Shown here one piece after another: positions 51,031 to 60,873 of a DNA stretch of 60,873 nt. The stretch spans positions 293,625-354,497 of the forward strand of contig NW_019775488.1 of the NCBI RefSeq assembly GCF_001039355.2. Direction: 5' to 3'. Every line of letters starts with the position of its first letter. The first letter of the stretch is position 1. The notes under the pieces were generated by a model. That model made no database searches and was not told the origin of the DNA. It saw only the letters and a program-made list of their open reading frames with translations. Source of the stretch: Lingula anatina. Taxonomy: Eukaryota > Brachiopoda > Lingulata > Lingulida > Lingulidae. The position numbers and the translations under genes are program-made.

Positions 51031-51332
51031 GACCGCATTCACATCGAGTTGAGCCATGGCTCTACAAAGCCACGACATAAATATGGCGGACGTACATGAA
51101 AGGAAAACCGCCTAGAATTTTAATAGTCTCTCCGCCTCTCACACGCCTCCTCATGCGTCGTCCCAGCGGGGGTACAGTCATTAAATCTCGGCTCCATTGG
51201 GACGACACATGAGGAGGCGTGTGAGAGGCGGAGATACTATTAAAAGATTAGGCGGTTTTTCTTTCATGTATGTCCGCCATATTTAGGGCATGGCTTTGTA
51301 CAACCATGGCTCAACTCGATGTTAATGTGGCC
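51031..51332. mobile_element. 302-base palindromic MITE
   Basis: Outer arms 'acatcgagttgagccatggc' and complement; inner arms 'ccgcctctcacacgcctcct' / 'aggaggcgtgtgagaggcgg'. Arms exceed 110 bases around a short centre. Related in its centre (ttaaatctcggc) to the element at 55745. No coding capacity. Confidence 0.75.
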
Positions 51333-51569
51333 AATGTTAAACGGATTCTCAGATTCTTCACACGCTGACCATCGTTCAGCAGCAACACGTTCGCAAAATC
51401 AAAATCTGATCAGTTCAAATGGGCACATGTGCAGCGGTATAAATTTCTCACCCATTTGGATAAAGCCACCTTCCATGGCTACATGTGCCCTTCCATGAAA
51501 GTCGTCTTTTGTGGTTTACATTTCATCTGTCAATAAAACTAAATACGAGACGACGCGTTGTGTTTGCTA

Positions 51570-52195
51570 CTACTGTATTTCATAGATGCCACTCTGGGTT
51601 AAGAAGGCTTTCCTACGACTATCTCAAAAATAAAAGACTCTTGAATCTGTTTATACAATTCTTGTGCCAATAAGGTATGATTGACCAAAATCAACACAAT
51701 TATAGCACAGGTTTATACTTTCCACATCAATATTTTAAGAACGTCAAGGCGCATATAGTATTACGCCTTAGAATCAAAACAAAGGGATCCACATTAATCC
51801 ATTATTCAGATGTCAGCGGTTAAGGACAGCTGCCAGCTCTCTACGAAGGCAAAGGAATACGGGGGAGGGGGGGGGGGGGGGAAGAGAGTAGCCTCCGACC
51901 GCGGTTTTTACAAGCAAACGCTAAATGGTGCCGAAGCTTGGGGGTGGGAGTTGTATGTGTGTATGAAAGATTCTTCAATTTACATGTTGAATTAATATTA
52001 TTTTTGTGATACGCCATTGAAGATTAAGATGGAAGAATTCACAATCTACGCACCTTGACTTTCATCAGTTATTCAAATATCCTTTATATAGAGCAGATTT
52101 ATAGTTTTGTGCACGAAAAGGGGAGGGGGGGGGGAAACTAGCCTTAAACTGTTTTCCAAAGAACTTGCGACTTTGAAATAGGCATTTTAGACACG
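51570..52195. repeat. Repeat X, left part of unit B
   Basis: Matches 58220-59447, from 'ctgggttaagaaggctttcc' to 'ataggcattttagacac'. The 58.2 kb copy carries about 560 extra bases (roughly 58468-59028). No counterpart before unit A was found, so X marks the duplication period and hints at a third, truncated unit. No gene seen in it. Confidence 0.65.
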
Positions 52196-53439
52196 TTCAT
52201 TTAGTTATTGAATAATATGCAGACCAGACATCTGAAATAACAACCAAAACCTACAGCAAGTGTCTCAGGTCCAACCACAGACAGAAATTAATTGGTGTAA
52301 ATATTACCTAAAATATAGTGATTTCATATGATATTAAGAAAAATGAACGGATACCAAGCTCAAAGTCACTCTGCAGTTGATGCGGCGATTTTGTGATAAT
52401 ACTTATAAATTTACCTGACATAAGGCATTTATGAAATTTGTAACAATATGTTAAATATCAGTCTAAGGTGGACGGACATTACAGAATAATGATAATAATA
52501 ATAATAATAAATAATTAAAATATAATAAAATATGTTTTCAGAAATTCTGTAAGTAAAATTGTCTGAATCCTAGAAAGTTGCATTTACTGCATATTTGTAT
52601 CAGCTATTATTTTGTTATACGAGCGAGTCAAAGCAGAAAATGCAGTAAAAACCAGAAAGACGTATACTTTCATGTAAAGTTCAGTATATTAATTTTATAG
52701 TATGCCATTCAAATTAAAATATGCCTGCAGGAAGCAGAAAAACCGAATAATTGCATAACATCTAAACGCAAATAACGGCAGACACGCTCCAGTTCCATGT
52801 AAATTTTACATTGCCAAGATCTTCAGTTACACAATGTACATTATTAAATAATCAAACCCGTCTTTTTTTTACAATCAATCTTAGCTAAATGTCCTCTCTT
52901 TATGTAACCTGCATTTTTTTATTTGAAACAAGGCTAGATTTTGTATACGTGTCAATTTTTTTTCATAAGCTTATTTTATACCTGCGACAATCGTAGGGTA
53001 ATAAAGGAGGATAAGGTAATATTTGTACCGGCGGAAACGGAATAATAAGATAGGGAGGGGCAACATTTACCAGAATCGCAGAGATCGGGGATTTTTTTAC
53101 CAGGCACACACACGGATCGGATGGCAGAGATCGGGGATTTTTTTACTAGGCTCACACACGGATGTCGCCACCTCACATTTCTGTTCCGTCTGGCTAGAAG
53201 TTTGTTTTTTTTTTAATTTGCACTTCATCACACAGAGAGCCAGTCCCAATAGAGAGTAGAGGAAGAGATTCATTTGATACAAATGCCAACCCGAACATTC
53301 AGCAATTTCACTTCTGTAAGATTATTAAATTTTTTATTGCCCGCTTATCACTTGTTCGTTTGGTGAACGTAAAAAGCGCAAAGGACGACCTCCTTTATGT
53401 AACATACTGGTGTTTTTATTTGGGGCATATTATTAGTTT

Positions 53440-53440
<1 letters not shown>

Positions 53441-53490
<50 letters not shown>

Positions 53491-53498
53491 GAGGGGGG
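53441..53498. repeat. (GA)n tract
   Basis: About 50 bases of GA repeats ending in a G run, expanded relative to the matching short tract at 46170 in unit A. Confidence 0.9.
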
Positions 53499-54812
53499 GG
53501 GGTATTTCATCTTTACGAGTACCCGTTTCTTTAAACGACGATTCTTTTATGTATATTATTAAAGTATTTTTTGCCAGCTATTTGATCGTTTGATGTAACG
53601 AAAAAAGTACATAATAGGGCCTTTCTAATTATATACTAGTATTTTTTTTTTTTGTGAGATATTATTAAATTGAGAGGAAGAACGAGAGAAAGAGAGAGAG
53701 AGGGGGGAAATTCACCCTTTAAGACAGTGACAGTATACAACACCAAAAAAATTCAATTCCGCAACATTTATTCATTACTTGAACAGAGTGAAATAAAGCA
53801 AAGAAATGCTGCGACAGTCAATTATTTTCTTGTTGTCGTGTGTGTTTGTAAGATAGCTTTGATTGTGTCTGTATGCAAGTGGAGTTAAATGAATCTTGTC
53901 GCCGGGTGCTGCTACTCAGAAACGTGCCACCTTGTTTGCAAACCCCACTGGTTATTATTATATTATATAACACCGCCTTAATTATGGTAATAAAAATAAT
54001 ACCAAATAAATAAAATACACCCTGTATATGTATTATTTCGAGAGTTTAAAGTAATTTAAAACTTCATTGCTGATTAATGGATAATTTGTCAAACAATCAA
54101 AAGTTTTTTAATCTTGTACACGAAAAATCGCAGTGATGTCGCGAAGATTAATAATTTGAACAGATTGAAACAAAGCAAAGAAATGCGATAGTCAATTATT
54201 TTCTTGTTGACGTATGTGTGTGTTTGTAAGATAGCTTTGATTGTGTCTGTATGCAAGTGGAGTTAAATGAATCTTGTCGCCGGGTGCTACTCCACTAAAA
54301 CGTGCCACCTTGTTTGCAAACCCCACTGGTTATTATTGTATTACATAACACCGCCTTAATAATACTAAAAATAATACCAGAAAGTGTCAAACAATCAAAA
54401 GTTTTTCAATCTTGTGCACGAAAGATCGCAGTGACGTCGAGAAGATGCTGCAGTAAAGCCCCACATATATTTTCGTCAGCCGTAATCGTATGGTCCGTCG
54501 TCTGCAATTCTGAAATAGTTGGGGTTTTATATATATTAAACAGTTTTTTTTCCGCAATTTATGCATAATTACTAATTTACTGAAGGTTAAGTCCTATAAA
54601 CATGCTACAAAAGTATTGGTATGGCAAAAACACTGTACCGGAGCTATGAAGTGTATAAGTAAATTTACAAGTAAAAGTAATAAGTAAAAAAGAAAACAAC
54701 AACAACAACATATTATTATTGTTATTGCATATAAACATAAATGCTTTAAAAAGTGAAAATATCACTTAACCAAAGACATATACCTCTATCCCTTGGCCGG
54801 CTGGATCTGGTT

Positions 54813-57296
54813 CTAGGGCATGAGCAGAGGAGCCCATGGAGGCACGTTTGCGAGATTGGTTTCATCGTTAGCAGCAACCCCATTGTAATCACCGCATATT
54901 CCCTTCATGTTCTCGCAATAATCTGGGTGTATCTGGACAACTACGGTGCGAAGGCGAACAAACACGGAGACCTCGATACCCGGAGCAATAGTGCAGTGAG
55001 CGGCCACATAAGTCCTCGGTTTGTCGCAACCAGGAATGTTGGGGAAGCTGAACGTGTTCACCTCTACTGCAGGATTCACTCCGCCAATTGGCCAGAATGC
55101 ACCTGCTGGAGGCAGTTTATTGTCCCACGCAAGAGGGTACAGTTGAAGAACGCCATCGATCTGCAATGGCAGTATAAAGATATTAGAGAAGTACATGTTT
55201 TATGAATGGACTCATCGTTAGATGAGATGTTGGGAGGGTAGAGGGCAGGACAGATTTAGTTCTCTTTGTGTTCTAACCACTCCTGGCACCATGCCTCCAT
55301 GCCTTAACAGTTGAAACAGTTCTTTTTGTTTGTGGCGATCAACTCTTATTTCTAAAAAAATCTGATGAAAATGCTGCTGTAAACGCACCCTCTACCAGTA
55401 CCACAGTTATTATTCTGTGGATATCTGTGCTCACAGTATCCTTTACAGATAAACCATCCATTTAACCAGAGACATATCTGTGAATACCTAGTTAAAAATC
55501 TTTGTTCCTGGCTGAGAGAACAGTATACGTCTGTTTGATCACTGGGCCCCAAACTTACTGTAATCAGCTTTTTACAGAAAGTATATTCATTAACATAGCA
55601 GTAAGAGAGTAGTCGTGGTTCTTTTTGTTTCTTTTTCTCTACGCTAAATATAATTCAATTTTATTAAAAATTTCCCCCTTTTTTTACTCTGGTACCTTGG
55701 TGCTGTTTCAGATATGGTACACTTACCACGCTCACAGGCTACTATGACCGCATTCAAAATAAGTTGATCCGCAAAATAACAGTTCTGAGAGCTTAATGCG
55801 GCCGACCCACTTAAAAGCGATGCTCTTAATTCCCTGATGGTCCCCGTCTTCACGCGCGTCGTCGCTGCAGGGGCCTAGCAATTAAATCTCGGTGCCGAGA
55901 ATTAACGCGTTTATTGGCCCATGTGGAGGCGGGGAGACGATCACGGGGTTTAGTCGGCATGCTTTTGAGTAATTGAGCCGCTGGAGGGTCGTTTGCAAAA
56001 TAATAATACAAATGATGCAATTTGGTAAATGAAGCATTTTGCAGATTGGTTTTCTTAAGGTCCCGAAGTTCTGAGGAACAGGAAAGTAAGCGATTTGGTT
56101 ATGGCAGAAGAATATAGGTTGAATGTCCTTTGCTTCCAAATGAAAAAAAAAAAGAAAGCTTTTTTCCAGTGGATTGCATCCATCCATTGGATTGTATCCA
56201 GCGATACTTAGGTCCCATTCAAAAAAGGGGACTAAGTAGTCCGAGGGTCAAATATGGCGATCCACTACAAAACTTGTCGTCTAATCCGCTAATAGACACT
56301 GAAAAGATATCCCTTGGGGGAGTATTCAAGTGGGTCGCCATATTTGACCCCCGGACCAGCTAGTCCCCTATTCTGAATGGGGCCTTAATTAGTGATTATG
56401 TCAATGTAGACTTACCCAGGTTTCAGGAGCGTCTGTGTTTCCAGGGGGGTTGAAGTTGAAGTCGACTACATGGCCGTTGCACCCAAACCTAACAGCACTG
56501 ATGTATGTACGTGGTCCTCCCTCGTAAAGGGCATGCTTGGTCCACACATACCACCAATAAAACCAGTCGGACGCCAAATTTCCAATTCTACCTGTAGGGG
56601 CAGGATAGGGGAACCTCCTTCCATCGCATGTGATAAAATGCGGCTCTCCTTTCCCGCCGCAGGTACACCAACCCAACTTAGCTGGTTTGAAAGAAGTAGA
56701 CCAGTATTTTAATTTACATTGATTAAAAAAGATTGACGTACATTGATTAAAAAAAAAACAAAAACAAATTAATAAACAGGCAAAAGTAAAATAGATATAC
56801 AGTATATGGGCGGCACGTACGTGATAATAAAGATTGATAGATAAAATTGAAGATAAAAGGTTCCTTGAACGAAATTGTAATTTGGAAATCCGAGATCCTG
56901 GTTATGGTTTGCCGAAGTATCGCGGTGACGGTCGGTTATAACGTTCTTGTCAACTAATAACTTCAGATTGTAATATGAAGTGCATGTAATAATGATAGCT
57001 CCCAGATGGCTCTGAGTTTGGGCAACCTGCGTGGAATAAAATGCATTCAGACAACCGGACATTAATGCAAACACTGTACAATTATACCTATGCCGAATAT
57101 GTATATATACACTTTCCACAAAATCACAAAATATATGTAATCTACTGTAAATATACTTACCAGCACATGCAGCCGGTGGGTTCGGCAGATCTGGGTCGGG
57201 TCCCGGGGCAGGTAATCTCGGATCGTCGAATTCAATGGCAGAGGCCAAGGCAAATTGCAGTATGATCGCGCCTAGAAAGAACACTTGAAGCGACAT
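54813..57296 (-). CDS. Small secreted single-VWD-domain protein, gene B
   Basis: Paralogue of gene A: exons 57296-57161, 56681-56416 and 55160-54813, in phase, again 249 aa. Signal peptide (about 1-20, FFLGAIILQFALASA), a linker rich in Pro/Asp/Leu, then one VWD domain with CTCGGKGEPHFITCDG and DYCENMKGICGDYNG. Exon 2 has the same length (266 bases) as in gene A and much of it is identical. The differences sit in short loops (SDWFYWW versus SGKNNWW, GCNGHV versus RCGANK), and exon 3 has an extra Cys (IPGCDKPRTY) where A has Gly. Unlike gene A it keeps a TATA box (57351-57358). Same stop context WAPLLMP. Both frames are intact, so both genes are probably expressed. The function of such a lone VWD protein is unknown to me. 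Confidence 0.85.
55745..55965. mobile_element. MITE in VWD gene B intron 2
   Basis: Decayed palindrome at the same intron position as 48206-48442 in gene A ('cggccgacccacttaaaagc', 'ctgcaggggcctagcaatt'), so inherited by duplication. The left end 'tatgaccgcattca' also matches the 51031 element. Confidence 0.5.
56211..56384. mobile_element. Harbinger-like MITE unique to VWD gene B
   Basis: 174 bases with ends GGTCCCATTCA / TGAATGGGGCC and inner arms 'gggtcaaatatggcgatcc' / 'gggtcgccatatttgaccc'. Flanked by TTA (56208-56210 and 56385-56387). Gene A has the single TTA at 48811 in the matching text (ttagtgatta) with no element, so this insertion followed the duplication. Confidence 0.85.
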
Positions 57297-57350
57297 GGCA
57301 ATAAAAATTTCAAGAAAAAATCTCAGGCCGTGCACTTGATAATCGTGGAG

Positions 57351-57358
57351 TTTTTATA
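57351..57358 (-). promoter_or_regulatory. TATA box of VWD gene B
   Basis: TATAAAAA on the minus strand about 55 bases before the start codon, followed by a block (ccacgattatcaag) kept in both paralogues. The leader would be about 25-30 bases. Confidence 0.6.
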
Positions 57359-57761
57359 AAATGGGCAACTCGCTAACTGAGCTTCGTTACATAAATTCTT
57401 TCTTTTTTAAATAGCTGTGATGTGTATGGTTGTGAGATTTGTGACGTAAAAGATGTAGGGATAATTAGAGAGAGGAGGAGTTGAACTGTTTTCAGAGTTT
57501 GCCACGTGCTCTTAATGCAAAGTTTAACCAATAATTTTACCAATTGTAATTTGACATACGCCCCGTTGGTCGAAAGAGGCTATGTCATAGTTCATACTGC
57601 CGACGACAACTGATGGTTAAAGAGGTTTCTTTTTCTGGAAAATGATGCGGGTAAAAAGAGACGTAATTTCATTTCATCCCCTGCTGTCGCAACACTGCTG
57701 GTAGAGGTAGGCGACATTTAGACCCTACCCACATACCTAAGATAGATCGTACTGTCCCCAA

Positions 57762-57897
57762 AACGTACCAAGAGGGTCAAACATGGCCGACCACGGAATA
57801 TAGTCAGTGTCTATTAGCGGATTAGACGGCAAGCTTAGTAGTGGGTCGCCAAATTTGGCCCTCGGACTAGTTAGTCCACTGTTCTGAGCACAGCCTA
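57762..57897. mobile_element. Partial MITE related to 56211
   Basis: Carries 'gagggtcaaacatggccga' and 'gggtcgccaaatttggccct' arms around 'tctattagcggattagacg', matching the inner part of the 56211 element. The outer ends are degraded. Confidence 0.55.
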
Positions 57898-58028
57898 ACA
57901 CGTAACTTGATTTAAATAAGTTCGGGTTGGCACCTGCCATAGAAAATATGACCTGAAGGGTCATATCTGAGTAGCAGAATATCGACGGGAAGAAGGGTAA
58001 AATATTTTTTTTTAATAAAGGGTAACTA

Positions 58029-58050
58029 CCCCCCCCCCCCCCCCCCCCCC
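58029..58050. repeat. Poly(C) tract
   Basis: Uninterrupted run of about 22 C. True length may be unreliable because sequencing slips in such runs. Confidence 0.85.
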
Positions 58051-58219
58051 GTCAAGTACATGCACATGTATATTTGTGTGTAACTTTCCGAAACCCAATC
58101 TAGGGGTGCGCCCAATCTAGGGGGATTTTGTTTTAACATAAATAACCTTTAAAGGTTATCTCTTTATATCAAATTTTTTTTTTTGTGTTTGCCATGCATA
58201 GGCCTACTACTACCTGTAT

Positions 58220-59447
58220 ATTTCGTAGATTCCACCCTGGGTTAAGACGGCTTTGCTACGACTCCCTAAAAAACGAAAGACTCGTATCTGTTTAGTAAAA
58301 TACAATTCTTGTGCTTATAAGGTATGGTCGACCAAAATTGGCATAACTGTATCACAGGCTTATACTTTCCGCATCAATATTTCAAGAGCGTCACTTTAAT
58401 CCATTATTCAGTTATTAGTGGTGAAGACAGGCTGCCAGCTCTCTACGAAGGCAAAGGAAAAGGAGGGGTGTAAACGTATCACTTCCTGTTTCCCAAAGCT
58501 GTACACGTTTTCAACTTTTGCAGCCGCTTTAAAATGTTGGTCTTTCTTCTCTTAGTTATATTAAAAACTAACACTAAAATCAGCAAGAGCGTTAAAGTAG
58601 AAAATGGATGAAAATACTCTTTATGATGTTCAAAGATTTATAGATAAACATGGAACTTCAAATTACTAAGGAGTTATTATAATTAACCTTATGACAAAGC
58701 TTCGTGTACCCTTTACCAAGGACACAGATGGATTTTTTTCACAAGATATTCGCAGATTCTCTAGCTAATTCTTGCACATATCTCCATTTCTCGCGTTGGA
58801 GAAAAGTGCACAAACTAAATCTGCGTCGCTGATAGATGTATGAAAAAGCTAATCAATAACATGTGTTCATCTATATCATAAGAGAGGAGAGGTCCATCTT
58901 TGGTCCCGCTTATCTGAATCGTAGTGAATACCCGTACTATGCCACCGTGCACAAACGTTCCATTAACTCTGGCGATGTCGAGAAATTGTTGAATACGTGC
59001 TAATGCCATTTTACTGCTTTTGATTTCCGACCGCAGCCTTTACAAGCAAACGCTGATAGTGGTGCCTAAATGGTACCGAAGCTTGGAGGGGAGGGGGGGG
59101 GGGGGTTGTGTGGCATATCCCGACGATAAAAGATACTTCGATTTGTATGTTGGAGCTATATCATTTTTGTGTGACTAAGGCTTGAGGGATTAATCATTGC
59201 ATAATTTAAGCCCAGAACTGTACTGTATACATCTATAACTCAAGTGTTACCACGCATATCATAATACGCCCTTGAAGATATAAGATGGAAGAATTCACAA
59301 TCTACGCACCTTGACTTACATCAATTATTCAAATATCCGTGATAAAGAGCAGATTTGTAGTTTTGTGAAGGAAAGGGGAGAGGGGGGAAAACTAGTCTTA
59401 AACTGTTCTCCAAAGCACTGGCGACTTTGAAATAGGCATTTTAGACA
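58220..59447. repeat. Repeat X, copy at right edge
   Basis: Second copy of the 51570-52195 segment with an extra block of about 560 bases. It contains a 64-codon minus-strand frame (58815-59009) that I do not recognise and do not call as a gene. The match stops at the point where unit A/B homology begins, so a third VWD unit is not present directly after it. Confidence 0.6.
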
Positions 59448-60149
59448 CAACCAACAGCATTGTCCTAAGGTATGAAACACTGTCTTATGAACAAAATGGT
59501 ATGAGGAATGCTTAATGATTTTATCAAAAGGTAAGTGAGAAATAATATAGAACTACTGTCAAGCTAAGTTATGTCTAAAACCCACTTAACCCTCAATCAC
59601 CTTTCAGGGGCCTCGCAGGCCCAGACCCATGTATCTTTTGCTCTCTCTTCGTTCGCATGAGGTTTTGAGCCTGGTCCTTTCATGTAATCCTCAGGCAACT
59701 TATACCCCATCAATGGATTAATAATTAGTTTTGAAATAATTTACACCATATGTAGAAATTAACTTTTCCAAAAGTTAGTCCCATTTCCTGGAAACCGGGC
59801 CTCTGAGGCCCGGTCCCTTGATAATTTTACTTCCACATGGGATAAATAAGTCTATGTAACCTCAAATATCTTTGCTATCAAATGCTTTACACAAGCAATA
59901 TCATGTGTGCTATGACTATCAGTATGGTCAAAGAAATCTGCCTGTGAAAGATTCAAGACCTGGAGGAATTATTATTTATGAGTAATCAGTCACCTTGGTC
60001 ACCTGATATACAGATATCAGTTTAAATCTATCATTATTACATACCTGATAGACTGCGCTACCTTTGCGAAACTTTCCATTTTGAGGAAAAAAAAAGATTT
60101 TTCCGCATGTTCCATACACAGTGTATACTCACCCAGGTGGAGGTAAAGC

Positions 60150-60260
60150 GAGCAAAGGACCGTTGTAACATGAAAATCTGACTCCCATGAAAATCTGACT
60201 CCCCCAGTCAGATTTTCATAATGAAAATCTGACTCCCCCCATGAAAATTTGACTCCTTCT
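60150..60260. repeat. Direct and inverted GAAAATCTGACTCCC repeats
   Basis: Four direct units of 'gaaaatctgactccc' (the last with a base change) and one inverted 'cagtcagattttcat' between units two and three, forming a small hairpin cluster. Confidence 0.75.
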
Positions 60261-60370
60261 CCACAAAAATTCATAAATCTTATTTTATTTGAGTATATGA
60301 CTGTGATCTTGTAGTATGTAAAATGGAGGATACATTGGCACTATTTTTAATTGGCAGGTGAAAATTTTCA

Positions 60371-60703
60371 TGAATAATAAGAAAATTAAAAATGTGCACT
60401 TTACCGCCCATTGTCTCCCTTATGAAAAAGCTATTTATTTGATATTGGATGATCATTTCTACATCATTCCTTTAAATTTACTTTATAAAGATTATATTGG
60501 AAATATTTGAAAGTTGGATGGTAAAGTATTGGGTGAAAAAACTAAAAAAAAAAAAAAACATGAAAAATAAGAAAATTAAAAATGTGCATTTTATCACCCA
60601 GTGACTCCCCTGTGAAAAAGCTATCTATCTAATATTTGATGATCGTTTCTAAATCTTTACTTTTACTTTATGAAGATTATATTGGAAATATTTGAAAGAC
60701 TAG
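60371..60703. repeat. Two-copy tandem repeat of about 145 bases
   Basis: Copies at about 60371-60517 and 60566-60703 share 'aagaaaattaaaaatgtgca' and 'gattatattggaaatatttg'. They are separated by a spacer with a poly(A) run. No gene seen from 59450 to the window end. Confidence 0.7.
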
Positions 60704-60873
60704 GGGAGTCAAAATCCTACGGGTAAAGGAATGCAAATTTATTGTCCATTTAAAATCATCAATCCCCATTTTTCATTCAGTTTTGGGGAAAAAAAACAGC
60801 AAATATAAAATGGGGCCTTTCCCTTATGGGAGTCCATTGGAGTCCAAATCCCATGCATATTAAATGAAGATTT

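Larger units (their letters stand above)
52196..57718. repeat. Segmental duplication unit B (VWD gene B)
   Basis: Counterpart of unit A. Within it, about 140-200 bases around 'gatagctttgattgtgtctg' are themselves duplicated (about 53795-53960 and 54165-54360). It also gained a long GA tract and the MITE at 56211. Confidence 0.8.

Noticed and set aside
58815-59009. 64-codon minus-strand frame
   Set aside because: No recognisable domain and no codon or splice support; it lies in a block present in only one copy of repeat X.

Overview
The window is nuclear DNA of an animal. Genes carry spliceosomal introns with GT/AG ends, and the products are animal-specific (receptor tyrosine phosphatase, V-ATPase accessory subunit Ac45, UDP-glucuronosyltransferase). 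AT-rich introns of 0.2-2 kb and many short palindromic DNA transposons fit a marine invertebrate; an invertebrate deuterostome is my guess, but the species is not resolved. No bacterial, phage or CRISPR feature was seen.

Layout. 1-2.8 kb: no gene, one MITE. 2.85-3.9 kb (-): a broken protein-kinase-like pseudogene. 4.0-11.25 kb (+): a tandem duplication carrying two intronless UDP-glucuronosyltransferase genes of 523 and 524 aa with copied promoter regions and upstream ORFs; two transposon insertions occur in copy 2 only. 11.25-14.5 kb: no gene. 14.95-33.9 kb (-): a receptor protein tyrosine phosphatase that I could join in phase across 27 coding exons to 1252 aa: signal peptide, one Ig domain, four fibronectin III domains, membrane helix, active D1 phosphatase and degenerate D2. 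A non-coding 5' exon probably lies near 35.9-36.05 kb. 36.77-38.5 kb (-): ribosomal protein S23, four coding exons, 143 aa. 38.58-44.3 kb (+): ATP6AP1/Ac45, nine exons, transcribed divergently from RPS23 over a very short shared promoter with a CLEAR-like E-box. 45.5-59.4 kb: a tandem segmental duplication with two genes (-) for small secreted proteins that each consist of one von Willebrand type D domain (249 aa each, three exons), plus part of a third repeat unit. 59.4-60.87 kb: repeats only.

The five gene groups do not form one pathway. The most unusual items are the single-VWD secreted gene pair; the UGT pair with Arg at the usual catalytic His; the MAM-less R2B-like phosphatase whose D2 has Asp for the catalytic Cys; and an intronic minisatellite that repeats a splice acceptor. 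Several young MITE insertions can be dated because the paralogous copy keeps the empty site.

All exon joins were made by eye from splice sites, reading phase and family knowledge. No search was run.
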